This document shows positions 54,836-64,000 of a stretch of 64,000 nucleotides of DNA, one piece after another (position 1 is the stretch's first letter; every line of letters starts with the position of its first letter). The stretch comes from BP-464 sp963825415. GTDB taxonomy: Bacteria > Actinomycetota > Thermoleophilia > Solirubrobacterales > Solirubrobacteraceae. The translations under genes were made by a program, and so were the position numbers. The stretch covers positions 186,001-250,000 of the forward strand of contig CAWGTD010000009.1 of NCBI GenBank assembly GCA_963825415.1, read 5' to 3'. The notes under the pieces are model-generated. The model was not told the origin of the DNA, did no database searches, and worked only from the letters and a program-made list of their open reading frames with translations.

Positions 54836-55566
54836 CCGAGCCGGCCGACCTCCTCGCGATCGGCGCCCATCCCGACGACGTCGAGATGGCCTGCGGTGGC
54901 GCGCTGGCCCTCGCGACCGCCGCCGGGCATCGCGTCGTCGTCGCCGATCTGACCGGCGGCGAGATGTCGACGGCCGGCACGCCCGAGCAGCGCCGGCGCG
55001 AGCGCGACCGGGCCAGCGAGGTGCTCGGGCTCGCCGGGCGCGTGGCGCTGGACCTTCCGGACGCCGCGCTGGGCAGCGAGCCCGCCCACCGCGAGGCGCT
55101 CGTGGCCCTGCTGCGCGAGCTGCGGCCGAGGATCGTGCTCGCCCCGCACACGGACGACCGCCACCCCGACCATGCGGCGACCGGCCGGCTGGTGCGCGAG
55201 GCGGCCTTCCTCGCCGGGGTCGAGAAGGTGGGCACGGGCGCGCCGCACCGCCCCACGCGCCTCTACCACTACCTCATGCACCACACGGTCGAGCCGACGT
55301 TCGTGCTCGACGTGTCCGACGTCTGGGAGCGCCGGATGGAGTCCGTGCGCGCGTACGAGAGCCAGTTCGGCGCGCCGGCGGGCGAGGCCTCGACGGAGAT
55401 CGGCGAGCCCGCCTTCCTGGAGATGATCGCCGCGCGCGCCGTCGTCTACGGCGCGATGGTCGGCGTCGAGCGTGGCGAGCCGTACGTCACGGTCGGCCCG
55501 CTGCTCGCTACGGGGCTTCCCGGGCTGGGCGACGACCGCCCGCCGCGCTATCGGGCGTATCTCTAG
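54832..55566 (+). CDS. bshB1: BshB-type N-acetylglucosaminyl-malate deacetylase
   Basis: A 244-residue PIG-L/LmbE zinc hydrolase with LLAIGAHPDDVEMACGGALA (AHPDD), LTGGEMSTAGTPEQRRRERD, LGLAGRVALDLPDAALG, the second metal motif HTDDRHPDHAATGRLVREAA and HYLMHHTVEPTFVLDVSDVW. These match BshB1 enzymes that deacetylate GlcNAc-malate. GTG 54832 overlaps the preceding stop, so it is co-translated with the BshC-like gene. The last 59 bases overlap the convergent MFS gene. A mycothiol-type MshB is less likely because of the adjacent bshA. Confidence 0.88.
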   Translation: MTEPADLLAIGAHPDDVEMACGGALALATAAGHRVVVADLTGGEMSTAGTPEQRRRERDRASEVLGLAGRVALDLPDAALGSEPAHREALVALLRELRPRIVLAPHTDDRHPDHAATGRLVREAAFLAGVEKVGTGAPHRPTRLYHYLMHHTVEPTFVLDVSDVWERRMESVRAYESQFGAPAGEASTEIGEPAFLEMIAARAVVYGAMVGVERGEPYVTVGPLLATGLPGLGDDRPPRYRAYL

Positions 55567-56773
55567 ACGGCTCGCGCAGGCCCGGCACGAGGTAGAGCAG
55601 CGCCAGGGTCGTACCGCCGCCGAGCACGCCGGCCAGCACGAACGTGGCCTTGATCCCGATCGCCGCGGCCACGGGCGCGGTGAGCGCGAACGAGACGGGC
55701 GTCAGCCCGATCGAGACGAACCAGTCCAGGCTCGAGACCCGCCCGCGCAGGTCCTGCGGGACGCGCGTCTGCATGAGCGTGCTCCACACCACCGTGCCGA
55801 TGGCCATCGGGGCGCCCACGACGAAGCCGAGCAGCATCAGCTGCCAGAGCCCCGTCGTGAACCCGTAGACCGCCAGCGGCAGCGTTCCCAGCCCCCACCA
55901 GAGGTAGAGGAAGTTCATCGGCCGGCCCGGCATGCCCTCGCGTCGGCTCATCCACAGCGCGCCGCTCATCCAGCCGAGGCCGAGCGCGCCGAGGAAGAGG
56001 CCGAACGCCCCCGCGCCCGAGTGCAGGACGTTCTTGACGTGGTAGGGGACGAGCACCTCGGCCGGCCCGTAGAAGCACAACAGCGACACCGACGCGGCCA
56101 CGAGCGTGGCCCACAACCACGTCTGCCCGCGCACGTAGCGCAGGCCGTCGCGCAGCTCGCCGAACATCGAGCCGTCCTCTCGCGTCGGCTGCTCGCGCAC
56201 GCGCATCGCCGCCAGGCAGGCGAACGAGATCGCGAACGTGCCGCCGTCGAGCAGGAAGCCCTCGCCCGGGCCGAACGTCCCGACGACGATGCCGCCGATC
56301 ACCGGCCCGGCGATCCGCGTCGTCAGCGGCCGCACGAAGTGCTCCAGCGAGTTGGCCTGGACGAGCTGCTCGGCGGGGAGCAGGTCGGCCACCAGCGGGC
56401 CGAGAGCCGGGTAGTGAAACGCCTCGGCGGCGCCGAAGAAGGCGACCAGCACCGCGAGCTCCCACAGCTCGAGGTGCCCCGAGACCGAGAGCACGCCGAG
56501 CAGGACCATGATCGCGGTGCGGACCGCATCGGAGGCCATCAGCACCCGGCGGCGCGACAGCCGGTCGGACGCCAGGCCGGCGATCGGCAGGCTGAGGACC
56601 ATCCCGGCCGTGAAGGTCACGCCGACCAGCGCCAGCGCACTCGGCCGGTTGTCGAGCTCATAGGCCTGAAAGGCGAGCGCGACGAGGTAGATGCCGTCGC
56701 CGAGCGTGGACACGGCCAATCCCGCCCAGAGCAGGGCGAAGTCCCGCTCGCGCAGGGGGCGGAGCATCTGCAC
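55508..56773 (-). CDS. MFS transporter, EntS/MFS_3-like
   Basis: A 421-residue major facilitator with about 12 membrane segments. Start [20 protein letters not shown] and the loop [20 protein letters not shown] (motif A) fit the MFS_3/EntS group, and [20 protein letters not shown] is the second-half motif. It is probably a proton-driven exporter; the substrate is unknown. It is convergent with bshB (59-base overlap) and divergent from cmk. Being next to a thiol operon is suggestive at most. Confidence 0.85.
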   Translation of the reverse strand: MQMLRPLRERDFALLWAGLAVSTLGDGIYLVALAFQAYELDNRPSALALVGVTFTAGMVLSLPIAGLASDRLSRRRVLMASDAVRTAIMVLLGVLSVSGHLELWELAVLVAFFGAAEAFHYPALGPLVADLLPAEQLVQANSLEHFVRPLTTRIAGPVIGGIVVGTFGPGEGFLLDGGTFAISFACLAAMRVREQPTREDGSMFGELRDGLRYVRGQTWLWATLVAASVSLLCFYGPAEVLVPYHVKNVLHSGAGAFGLFLGALGLGWMSGALWMSRREGMPGRPMNFLYLWWGLGTLPLAVYGFTTGLWQLMLLGFVVGAPMAIGTVVWSTLMQTRVPQDLRGRVSSLDWFVSIGLTPVSFALTAPVAAAIGIKATFVLAGVLGGGTTLALLYLVPGLREPSRDTPDSAAGGRRPAREAP

Positions 56774-56793
56774 GGGGCTATGGTGCCACGGCC

Positions 56794-57357
56794 ATGCTCA
56801 TCGCCATCGACGGGCCCGCGGGCGCGGGGAAGTCCACGGTCGCCCGGTCCGTCGCCGAGGCGCTGGGCTGGACGTACCTCGACTCCGGCGCGATGTACCG
56901 CTGCGTGGCGCTGGCCGGCGGGCGGGACCTCGATTCGCTCGAGATCGCCTTCGACGGCGACCGCGTGCTGCTCGACGGCCGCGACGTCAGCGAGGCGATC
57001 CGCACGCCCGAGATCGCCCAGGAAGCGTCCCGCCGTGCCACCGATCCGGCGGTGCGGGCCGCAATGGTCGCGCGCCAGCGCGCACTGATCGCCGACGGCG
57101 ACTGGGTCGCCGAGGGGCGCGACATCGGCACCGTCGTCGCGCCCGACGCCGAGCTGAAGGTCTGGCTGACCGCTTCGCTTCAAGAGCGCGCGCGCCGCCG
57201 CGAGGAGCCGACCGAGGCGGTCGCCGAGCGCGACGAGCGCGACGAGCGCCGCGAGGCCAGCCCGATGGTCCGCGCGGCCGACGCCATCGAGGTCGACACC
57301 ACCGGCCTGACGATCGACGAGGTCGTGCGGCGGATCGTGGAGCTGGTGCCGCGATGA
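56794..57357 (+). CDS. cmk: Cytidylate kinase, compact form
   Basis: A 187-residue CMP/dCMP kinase. It has the P-loop [72 protein letters not shown], and a short LID. It is about 35 residues shorter than E. coli Cmk. Both the segment after the P-loop helix and the LID region ([20 protein letters not shown]) are reduced, though all catalytic parts remain. It overlaps der (ATGA). Confidence 0.93.
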   Translation: MLIAIDGPAGAGKSTVARSVAEALGWTYLDSGAMYRCVALAGGRDLDSLEIAFDGDRVLLDGRDVSEAIRTPEIAQEASRRATDPAVRAAMVARQRALIADGDWVAEGRDIGTVVAPDAELKVWLTASLQERARRREEPTEAVAERDERDERREASPMVRAADAIEVDTTGLTIDEVVRRIVELVPR

Positions 57358-58727
57358 AGGTCGCAGTCGTCGGCTATCCGAACGTCGGCAAGAGCTCGCT
57401 GGTCAACCGGCTGTCGGGCTCGCGCACCGCGGTCGTCCACGAGCGGCCGGGGATCACACGTGACCGCAACGAGGTCCCGTGCGAGTGGAACGGGCGCACG
57501 TTCACGCTGATCGACACCGGCGGCGTCGACCAGACCGACCTCGATCCGATCTCGGGCTCGATCCGCGATCAGGCCCGCGCGGCCCTGGCCGATGCCGAGG
57601 TCGCGCTGCTGGTCGTCGACGCCCGCGCCGGCATGCGCCCCGGCGACCAGGAGATCGCCGACCTGCTGCGGAGGGCCGGAAAGCCCGTGCTCGTCGCAGC
57701 CAACAAGATCGACGCGGTCGGCGACATCCCTTCGGCCGCCGAGTTCTACGGGCTCGGCCTCGGCGACCCGATCGCCGTGTCGGCCGCGCAGGGGCTGGGG
57801 ACCGGCGACCTGCTCGACCGTGTGGTGGAGCTGCTGCCCGAAGGCGATGGCGACGCGGCCGACGACGACGTCATCCGCCTGGCGATCATCGGCCGGCCGA
57901 ACGTCGGCAAGAGCTCGCTGGTCAACAGGTTTTTGGGCGCCGAGCGGGTGATCGTCTCCGAGGTCGCCGGCACCACCCGCGACGCGATCGACATGCCGTT
58001 GGTTCTCGACGGCCGCCGGCTCGTGCTCGTCGACACCGCCGGCCTGCGCCGCCAGGCCAAGGTCTCCGAATCGGTCGAGTACTACACCGCGCTGCGCTCC
58101 CAGCGCGCGGCCGAGCGCGCCGACGTCGCGCTCGTGGTCTGCGACGCCACCGCCGGCGTGACCAGCCAGGACCTGCGGATCGCCGAGCTCGCGATGCGCA
58201 GCGACTGCGCGACGATGCTGGTGCTCAACAAGTGGGACGTCTTCGACGGCGACGAGGCCGACCTCGACCACGAGCGTGCCCGCGTCGCGCAGAAGCTGCG
58301 GCTGCGCCCGCGGGTGCTGACCGCCAGCGCGGCCAGCGGTCGCAACATCTCGCGGCTGCTGACCGAGGCGATCACCCTCGGTGACCGCATGCACCAGCGC
58401 ATCCCGACGCCCGAGCTCAATCGCTTCCTGAGCGAGGTGGTGCAGGCGCGCCAGCCGCCCGCCGTCCGCGGCCACAGGCTGCGGATGCTCTACATGGCCC
58501 AGGTCGGCACGCGGCCGCCACGGTTCGCGATCTCGGTCAACAGCCGGACGCGCGTCACCCGCGATTACGCCTATTTCCTGGAGAATCGGCTGCGCGCCCG
58601 CTACGGCATGGACGGTGTGCCGCTGGTCATCGATTTCAACGAGCGGCGCGAGCGGCGCGGCGGGGTACCCGCGCGCGGAGGCGGTGGTCCCCGCTACCCT
58701 GACCGACCTCATGACCCAGTTCGCTGA
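57354..58727 (+). CDS. der: Ribosome-assembly GTPase Der (EngA)
   Basis: A 457-residue GTPase with two tandem G domains needed for 50S ribosome assembly. G domain 1 has [20 protein letters not shown] and [11 protein letters not shown] domain 2 has [31 protein letters not shown] and NKWD. A KH-like C-terminal domain follows ([40 protein letters not shown]). ATG 57354 overlaps cmk. Its last 17 bases overlap metK. Confidence 0.97.
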   Translation: MKVAVVGYPNVGKSSLVNRLSGSRTAVVHERPGITRDRNEVPCEWNGRTFTLIDTGGVDQTDLDPISGSIRDQARAALADAEVALLVVDARAGMRPGDQEIADLLRRAGKPVLVAANKIDAVGDIPSAAEFYGLGLGDPIAVSAAQGLGTGDLLDRVVELLPEGDGDAADDDVIRLAIIGRPNVGKSSLVNRFLGAERVIVSEVAGTTRDAIDMPLVLDGRRLVLVDTAGLRRQAKVSESVEYYTALRSQRAAERADVALVVCDATAGVTSQDLRIAELAMRSDCATMLVLNKWDVFDGDEADLDHERARVAQKLRLRPRVLTASAASGRNISRLLTEAITLGDRMHQRIPTPELNRFLSEVVQARQPPAVRGHRLRMLYMAQVGTRPPRFAISVNSRTRVTRDYAYFLENRLRARYGMDGVPLVIDFNERRERRGGVPARGGGGPRYPDRPHDPVR

Positions 58728-59940
58728 CAACGAGTTCCTGTTCACGTCCGAGTCGGTGACGGAGGGCCATCCGGACAAGGTGGCCGACCAGATCTCCGAC
58801 GGAGTGCTCGACGCAGTCCTGCGCGACGACCCCTACGGGCGCGTCGCCTGCGAGACGCTCGTCAACACAGGCCTCGTGGTGGTCTCCGGCGAAATCTCCA
58901 CGTCGACCTACGTCGACATCCAGGAGATCGCGCGCGAGACGATTCGAAAGATCGGCTACGTCGACGCGGACCTCGGCTTCAGCGCCGACTCCTGCGCGGT
59001 GCTCAACGCGATCGACAAGCAGTCGCCCGACATCGCCCAGGGCGTCGACAGCGCGTACGAGACCCGCACCGACCCGTCCGACGACGACGCGCTCGACGTC
59101 GCCGGCGCCGGCGACCAGGGAATGATGTTCGGCTACGCGACCAACGAGACGCCGTCGCTGATGCCGCTGCCGATTTCGCTCGCGCATCGGCTCGCAGAGC
59201 GCCTCGCCGCGGTCCGCAAGGCCGAGGTCGTCAACTACCTGCGCCCCGACGGCAAGACGCAGGTCTCCGTCCGCTACCGCGACGGCAAGCCGGTCGAGAT
59301 CGAGAAGCTGCTGATCTCCACGCAGCACAAGGAGGGCTCGGAGTCGCTGATCCCCGACGACCTCTGGGAGCACGTCGTCGAGCCGGTCCTGCCCAAGGAC
59401 CTCTACGACGCCAAGAAGCTGCGCAAGAACTTCCTGGTCAACCCGACCGGCCGCTTCGTCATCGGCGGCCCCGTCGGCGACGCTGGGCTGACCGGCCGCA
59501 AGATCATCGTCGACACCTACGGCGGCATGGCCCGCCACGGCGGCGGCGCCTTCAGCGGCAAGGACCCGTCGAAGGTCGACCGCTCGGCCGCCTACGCCGC
59601 GCGCCATGTCGCCAAGAACGTCGTGGCCGCTGGCCTGGCCGACCGCTGCGAGATCCAGGTCGCCTACGCGATCGGCGTCGCGCACCCGGTCTCGGTCGCC
59701 GTCGAGACGTTCGGCACCGAGCACATCGGCCGCGCTCGGATCGCCGAGCTCATCGAGGAGCACTTCGACCTGCGGCCCGGCGCCTTCCGCGAGGAGCTCA
59801 AGCTCCACCGGCCGATCTACCAGAAGACCGCCGCCTACGGGCACTTCGGGCGCGACGACCACGACTTCACGTGGGAGCGCACCGACAAGGCGGCCGCGCT
59901 GCGCGCAGCCGCCGGGCTGGCCGAGACCGCGACCGTCTAG
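58711..59940 (+). CDS. metK: S-adenosylmethionine synthetase
   Basis: A 409-residue enzyme making SAM from methionine and ATP. Conserved parts are [100 protein letters not shown] and the final [23 protein letters not shown] 58711 is chosen because it gives the standard N-terminus, although it lies within the end of der. No SAM riboswitch is possible in this overlap. The frame is intact. Confidence 0.98.
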   Translation: MTQFADNEFLFTSESVTEGHPDKVADQISDGVLDAVLRDDPYGRVACETLVNTGLVVVSGEISTSTYVDIQEIARETIRKIGYVDADLGFSADSCAVLNAIDKQSPDIAQGVDSAYETRTDPSDDDALDVAGAGDQGMMFGYATNETPSLMPLPISLAHRLAERLAAVRKAEVVNYLRPDGKTQVSVRYRDGKPVEIEKLLISTQHKEGSESLIPDDLWEHVVEPVLPKDLYDAKKLRKNFLVNPTGRFVIGGPVGDAGLTGRKIIVDTYGGMARHGGGAFSGKDPSKVDRSAAYAARHVAKNVVAAGLADRCEIQVAYAIGVAHPVSVAVETFGTEHIGRARIAELIEEHFDLRPGAFREELKLHRPIYQKTAAYGHFGRDDHDFTWERTDKAAALRAAAGLAETATV

Positions 59941-59942
59941 CG

Positions 59943-60476
59943 CTACTGCGCCGGCGCGGGGGGCGGCTCGGTCGCCGGGGGAGCCTCGGCGGCGGGGGCC
60001 GCGGGCGGCTCGTCGCCCGTCTCCAGCGCGCGCACGGCCTGGTCGACCACGTGGCCGACCTCCGCCGGCTTGGCGACGCCGCGGAACGCGAAGTCGTAAT
60101 CGCCGCCGCCCGCCGTGTCGAAGTCGACGGTGCCGATCCGCAGCAGGCGCTGGAGGATCGACTGGTCGGTGTTGACGTTCTGGATGCGCTCGATGCGCGT
60201 CTCCTGCGAGCGCCGGGCGATGATTCCGCGGCGGATGTGCAGGCGCTCGTTGGTTACGAAATAGCGAATGCCCACGCGCTGGAACCAGCCGGCGAACAGG
60301 ACGACCACGAAGATCACCGCGCCGACCAGCACGCCCCAGGTGGCGTCGTTCTGGATCAGGCCGGCGATGGCGCCGCCGGCGGCGGCCGCGACGAGGCCGA
60401 GGATGTAGAAGTGCAGGATCGAGCGCCAGCTCGGCCGGCCTTCGTAGAGGAGCTTTTCGGAGGTGTGCAGGTCCAT
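59943..60476 (-). CDS. Membrane protein with bacterial PH-like (bPH2) domain
   Basis: A 177-residue protein. After LYEGRPSWRSILHFYILGL come two membrane helices (about residues 23-62), then a YdbS/YdbT-type bPH2 domain: YFVTNERLHIRRGIIARRSQ, ETRIERIQNVNTDQSILQRL and LRIGTVDFDTAGG. The C-terminal 25 residues are Pro/Ala/Glu low complexity. Function unknown; the fold is common in membrane-associated proteins. It lies opposite to metK and priA, interrupting an otherwise conserved block. Confidence 0.85.
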   Translation of the reverse strand: MDLHTSEKLLYEGRPSWRSILHFYILGLVAAAAGGAIAGLIQNDATWGVLVGAVIFVVVLFAGWFQRVGIRYFVTNERLHIRRGIIARRSQETRIERIQNVNTDQSILQRLLRIGTVDFDTAGGGDYDFAFRGVAKPAEVGHVVDQAVRALETGDEPPAAPAAEAPPATEPPPAPAQ

Positions 60477-60501
60477 CGTGCGCCGACCCTATCGTGGGCC
60501 G

Positions 60502-62547
60502 GTGCCGTCGGTCGTCGCCAAGGTCGAACCCCTCACCACGGCTCGCGCGCTGCGCGGGCCGTTCGACTACCTGCGGCCCGAGGGGGTGGAGGTCGGCGCG
60601 CTTCTGGAGGTCCCCTTCGGCCGCCAGACGCTCGTCGGAGTGGTGACCGGGCTGGCCGACACCTCCGAGCACGATCTCGTCACGCCACGGCGGGTGCTCG
60701 CCCAGTCGCTGCCCGCCGACCTGGTCGAGCTCGCCCTGTGGATGGCGGCCGAGTACTGCTCCACGCCGGCCCGTGCGCTCACGCTCGTCTCGCCGCCCTC
60801 CGGCGCACAGACCAAGACCGCGCTGTGGGCCCACGCCGTCGCCGAGCCCGGTGACGAACGGCTCACCGAGCGCCAGCGCGCGCTGCTCGCCTCGCTGCCG
60901 CGGCCGACGGGCCCGGACCTGCCCGCCCTGCGGCGCCTGGAGGCTCGCGGGCTGGTGCGGATCGACCCCCACGCGGTTCGCCGGGCGCCCGTGCACACCG
61001 CGGTTGGTGCGCGGAGGCCCGACCCACCGCCGTTGACCGCCGAGCAGCAGGCCGCCCTCGGCGCGATCCTGGCCGCGGCTCCCGGCGAGCAGCTGCTGCT
61101 GCACGGCGTGACCGGGTCGGGCAAGACCGAGGTCTACCTGCGCGCTGTCGGCGAGGCGCTGGCCAGGGGGGAGGGAGCGATCGTCCTGGTGCCCGAGATC
61201 GGGCTGACGCCGCAGATCGTCTCGCGCTTCGTCGATCGCTTCGGCGACACCGTCGCGGTCCTGCATTCGCGGCTGTCGGCCGGCGAGCGCCACGACGAGT
61301 GGGCGCGCCTGCGCGCGGGTGCGGCGCGCGTGTGCGTCGGCCCGCGGTCGGCCGTCTTCGCTCCGATCGCCCGGCTCGGCCTGGTCGTCGTCGACGAGGA
61401 GCACGACAGCTCTTACAAGCACGAGGGCGACCCCCGTTACGACGCGCGCGCGGTCGCCGCCCAGCGGGCGCGCCTCGCCGGCGCGGTGCTCGTCGCCGGC
61501 AGCGCCACCCCGCGGCCCGAGAGCTTCCACGCGATGCGCCGGCTGCGGCTGGCCGCGCGCGTCGACGGTGCGCGGCTGCCCGCGGTCGAGATGGTCGACA
61601 TGCGCGAGGCGCGCCGGGCGCTGCACCCGGTCACGGTGCACGCGCTGCACGACGCCGCGAAGAGCATCGTCCTGCTCAACCGCCGCGGCTGGTCGAACTT
61701 CATGACCTGTCGCTCGTGCGGGCAGGTGTGGATGTGCCCGGACTGCGACGTGTCGCTGGTGCTGCACCGCACAGACGGCCTGCTGGCCTGCCACCACTGC
61801 GGCCACCGCGAGCAGGTGCCCGCGCGCTGCGACGCGTGCGGTTCGGTCTCGATCGGTCGCCACGGCACGGGGACCGAGCGCCTCGAGCACGAGCTGGCCG
61901 CGGCCGGGCACCCGGTCTTCCGCCTCGACGCCGACACGCCGCGCGCCGCGGCGGTTCTCTCCGCGTTCGAGCGCGCGCAGCGCGGCGTGCTCGTCGGCAC
62001 GCAGATGGTGGCCAAGGGCCACGACTTCCCCGACGTGACGCTCGGCGTGGTGCTCGACGCCGATGCCACGCTGCGCTTCCCTGACTTCCGGGCCGAGGAG
62101 CGGACGTTCGCGCTCGTGGCACAGCTCGCCGGGCGCGCGGGCCGCGGGGCCGCCGACGGCCGGGTGCTCGTCCAGACGATCGCTCCCGACGCGACGTCGC
62201 TGCTGCACGCGGCGCAGCACGACAGCGAGGGCTTCCTGGCGGGGGAGCTCGGTCGCCGCGAGGCGCTGCGCTACCCGCCGTTCTCGACGCTCATCCGGAT
62301 CGTCTGCTCCTCGTCCCAGCCCGGGGCGGCCGCGGCCGCGGCGGGGGCCGTGCGCGAGCGGCTCGACGTGCCCGCGCTGGGCCCGGCGCCGCTGTTTCGC
62401 CTGCGCGGCCGCGAGCGCAGCCAGGTGGTCGTCAAGGCAGCCGATCGGATGTCGGCGATCGCCGAGGTCGACGCGGCCGTGCGCGCCGTGGCGGCCGACC
62501 GCACGCACAGGGCGGCTGCCCTCAGCGTGGACGTCGATCCGCAGTAG
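60502..62547 (+). CDS. priA: Primosomal protein N' (replication restart helicase) PriA
   Basis: A 681-residue 3'-5' DNA helicase that restarts stalled forks. The N-terminal 3'-DNA-binding domain has FDYLRPEGVEVGALLEVPFG. The helicase has Walker A LLHGVTGSGKTEVYLRAVGE, LVPEIGLTPQIVSRF, the DEEH box VVVDEEHDSSYKHEGDPRYD and GSATPRPES. Eight zinc cysteines lie between RSCGQVWMCPDCDVSLVLHR and CHHCGHREQVPARCDACGSV. Further: GTERLEHEL, GTQMVAKGHDFPDVTLGVVL, AGRAGRG. The motifs are complete, unlike the zinc- and motif-degenerate PriA of some actinobacteria. GTG 60502 gives the expected N-terminus. Confidence 0.96.
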   Translation: MPSVVAKVEPLTTARALRGPFDYLRPEGVEVGALLEVPFGRQTLVGVVTGLADTSEHDLVTPRRVLAQSLPADLVELALWMAAEYCSTPARALTLVSPPSGAQTKTALWAHAVAEPGDERLTERQRALLASLPRPTGPDLPALRRLEARGLVRIDPHAVRRAPVHTAVGARRPDPPPLTAEQQAALGAILAAAPGEQLLLHGVTGSGKTEVYLRAVGEALARGEGAIVLVPEIGLTPQIVSRFVDRFGDTVAVLHSRLSAGERHDEWARLRAGAARVCVGPRSAVFAPIARLGLVVVDEEHDSSYKHEGDPRYDARAVAAQRARLAGAVLVAGSATPRPESFHAMRRLRLAARVDGARLPAVEMVDMREARRALHPVTVHALHDAAKSIVLLNRRGWSNFMTCRSCGQVWMCPDCDVSLVLHRTDGLLACHHCGHREQVPARCDACGSVSIGRHGTGTERLEHELAAAGHPVFRLDADTPRAAAVLSAFERAQRGVLVGTQMVAKGHDFPDVTLGVVLDADATLRFPDFRAEERTFALVAQLAGRAGRGAADGRVLVQTIAPDATSLLHAAQHDSEGFLAGELGRREALRYPPFSTLIRIVCSSSQPGAAAAAAGAVRERLDVPALGPAPLFRLRGRERSQVVVKAADRMSAIAEVDAAVRAVAADRTHRAAALSVDVDPQ

Positions 62548-62559
62548 CCTGCCCCGCGC

Positions 62560-63150
62560 ATGTCAGACCAGGTCACCGACGAGGTCGAGGTCGAGGGCCC
62601 GGAGGCGGCTCCGTTCGAGCTCAGCGACGAGGCGCGCGCCCGGCGTGAGGTTGCGCTCGCCCACATCCGTCGCTACGGCGATCCGGTCCTGCGCACCAAG
62701 GCACGCGCGGTGGATCGCTTCGACGGCGCGCTGCTCGAGGAGATCGAGCGCATGGGCGGTCTGATGCGGGACGCCTTCGGGATCGGGTTGGCCGCGACCC
62801 AGCTCGGCGTGCCGCACCGCCTGCTCGTCTATCGCGTCGAGCCCGACAGCCCGGTCAACGCGCTGGTCAACCCCGAGATCGAATGGTCCTCCAAGGAGGA
62901 CGAGATCTTCGAGGAGGGCTGCCTCAGCCTCCCGGGGGTTCACGTCGACGTCGAGCGCTCGATCCACGTGCGCGTGCGCGCGCAGGACGAGACCGGGGAG
63001 GCGGTGAGCGTCGAGGCGTCCGGCCTGGAGGCGCGCGTCATCCAGCACGAGATCGACCATCTCGACGGGGTCCTGATCCTCGACCGCACCTCGCGGGAGC
63101 AGCGCAAGGAGGCCATCAAGGCGCTGCGCGAGGCTCTCGACGCGGCTTGA
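62560..63150 (+). CDS. def: Peptide deformylase
   Basis: A 196-residue metal hydrolase removing the formyl group from nascent proteins. Motif 1 GIGLAATQLGVPHRLLVYRV, motif 2 EEGCLSLPGVHVDVERS and motif 3 RVIQHEIDHLDGVL give the Cys and two His metal ligands and the catalytic Glu. The N-terminal 30 residues are an acidic extension; a start at a later in-frame codon is possible, but ATG 62560 lies well after priA. It overlaps fmt (TTGA), giving the usual def-fmt pair. Confidence 0.96.
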   Translation: MSDQVTDEVEVEGPEAAPFELSDEARARREVALAHIRRYGDPVLRTKARAVDRFDGALLEEIERMGGLMRDAFGIGLAATQLGVPHRLLVYRVEPDSPVNALVNPEIEWSSKEDEIFEEGCLSLPGVHVDVERSIHVRVRAQDETGEAVSVEASGLEARVIQHEIDHLDGVLILDRTSREQRKEAIKALREALDAA

Positions 63151-64000
63151 GCCTCGCCTACCTCGGCACCGCGGAGTTCGCCGCCGGCGTCCTGCGCCGC
63201 CTGGCGGACTCGCCCCATCGCCCGGCGCTCGTCGTCACACGCCCCGACCGGCCCCGCGGCCGCGGGCGCAAGCTGGCCAGCCCGCCGGTGGCGGATGCCG
63301 CGCGCGAGCTCGGGCTCGAGGTCGCGCAGCCCGCCGACGTCCATGAGCTGTCGCTCGACGCCTACGACCACGTGGTCGTGTGCGCGTTCGGCGCGCTGCT
63401 GCGCGAGCCGCTGCTCTCGCATCCCGGGCTGCTGAACGTGCATCCGTCGCTGCTGCCCCGCTGGCGGGGGGCGGCGCCGATCGAGCGGGCGATCATGGCG
63501 GGCGACGAGCAGACGGGCGTCTGCATCATGCGCGTGGTGCTCGAGCTGGATGCCGGGCCGGTGTGCGCCTCAGTTGCGGAGGAGATCCGGCCGGACGACA
63601 CGTTCGGGACGCTCTCCGCGCGCCTCCAGCCCGGAGCTGCCGACCTCCTGCTGGGCGTCCTCGATCAGGTGCCCGTGTGCTTCGAACAGGGCAACGAAGG
63701 AGCGACCTACGCCGAGAAGATCAGCCCTGCCGACCGCCAGCTCGCGGCGCCGGAGTCGCCCGAGGTCAACGCCCGGGTCGTCCGCGCCCTTGACCCGCAC
63801 ATCGGCGCGAAGGCCGGTGAGCTCGGCGTGTGGTCGGCCCGCGTAGCGGAGAGCGCGAAGGTCGCGCCAGGCGAGATCTCGGTCGACGACGAGGGCCGCG
63901 TCCTGTGGGGCTGCGGCGACGGCGCGCTCGAACTCCTCGAGGTCCAGCCGCCCGGCGGCCGGCGGATGAGCGCCGCCGACTACGCCCGCGGCCACCGTTC
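63147..64000 (+). CDS. fmt: Methionyl-tRNA formyltransferase, 3' end missing
   Basis: About 284 residues are visible before the window ends. TTG 63147 overlaps the def stop and opens LAYLGTAEFAAGVLRRLADS. The formyltransferase core reads VVVCAFGALLREPLLSHPGL, LNVHPSLLPRWRGAAPIERA (catalytic Asn and His) and MAGDEQTGVCIMRVVLELDA, followed by YAEKISPADRQLAAPESP leading into the C-terminal OB-fold domain (VRALDPHIGAKAGELGVWSA). The enzyme formylates initiator Met-tRNA using 10-formyl-tetrahydrofolate. The frame is intact throughout. Confidence 0.96.
   Translation, partial: MSLAYLGTAEFAAGVLRRLADSPHRPALVVTRPDRPRGRGRKLASPPVADAARELGLEVAQPADVHELSLDAYDHVVVCAFGALLREPLLSHPGLLNVHPSLLPRWRGAAPIERAIMAGDEQTGVCIMRVVLELDAGPVCASVAEEIRPDDTFGTLSARLQPGAADLLLGVLDQVPVCFEQGNEGATYAEKISPADRQLAAPESPEVNARVVRALDPHIGAKAGELGVWSARVAESAKVAPGEISVDDEGRVLWGCGDGALELLEVQPPGGRRMSAADYARGHR

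Noticed and set aside
52510..55566. Mycothiol genes (mshA/mshB/mshC) instead of bacillithiol-type genes
   Set aside because: The glycosyltransferase has BshA-type HGTD and HVSNFRxVK segments, and the third gene does not resemble the CysRS-like MshC.
58636..62508. A 1290-codon open frame on the minus strand opposite metK, the PH-domain gene and priA
   Set aside because: High-GC shadow of real genes in another frame; no signature of any protein family, and it covers three well-supported genes.

Overview
The window is high-GC (about 70%) DNA of an actinobacterial type. The content fits a deep-branching lineage such as Thermoleophilia/Solirubrobacterales: an actinobacterial dcw cluster beginning mraZ-rsmH-ftsL-ftsI, the scpA-scpB-rluB...cmk-der block, the metK-priA-def-fmt block, a DUF3352 lipoprotein, and no mycothiol genes. 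That taxonomic call is inference from gene content. No rRNA, tRNA, CRISPR array, transposase or prophage gene was found.

Layout. 1-4.9 kb: end of an OmpR-type response regulator, its histidine kinase, and four Tad/Flp pilus genes (cpaB, cpaF, tadB, tadC), all translationally coupled. 4.9-6.5 kb: a DUF3352 lipoprotein on the minus strand. 6.7-22.5 kb: the division and cell-wall cluster mraZ, rsmH, ftsL-like, ftsI, murE, murF, mraY, murD, ftsW, murG, murC, (murB inverted), ftsQ, ftsZ. Its promoter carries MraZ boxes, followed by a strong leader hairpin. 22.7-24.4 kb: secreted subtilase. 24.5-28.9 kb: glycine cleavage operon gcvT-gcvH-gcvPA-gcvPB. 29-35.4 kb: accessory genes (DUF1360 membrane protein, two secreted beta-propellers, a tyrosine-decarboxylase-type enzyme, a secreted protein). 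35.4-42.4 kb: trpS, scpA, scpB, then an interruption (membrane-anchored molybdopterin oxidoreductase, clpP, an SRPBCC/ArsR pair, rlmN), then the RluB-type pseudouridine synthase. 42.4-49.3 kb: aromatic amino acid operon (aroH, aminotransferase, secreted hydrolase, DAHP synthase, tyrA, class II-like aroA). 49.5-55.6 kb: a four-gene bacillithiol-type operon. This is the most interesting region. 55.5-64 kb: MFS transporter, cmk, der, metK, PH-domain protein, priA, def, and the start of fmt.

The bacillithiol-type operon encodes a large PIG-L protein with NEW3-like, ThuA-like and C-terminal cyclic-nucleotide-binding regions, a clear BshA glycosyltransferase, a short divergent protein with BshC-like motifs, and a BshB-type deacetylase. 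Together these could make a bacillithiol-like thiol in an actinobacterium, a phylum best known for mycothiol.

Sequence quality matters for reading this annotation. At least 13 genes, several of them essential (murC, murD, murE, murF, ftsW), have breaks in the reading frame. Of about 27 breaks, about 23 are explained by exactly one extra base; the other four need two extra bases or one missing base. Stretches such as 53-64 kb have none. This pattern looks like residual insertion errors of unpolished single-molecule reads rather than biology. For broken genes I give the full span that restores the expected protein and say where the frame changes.
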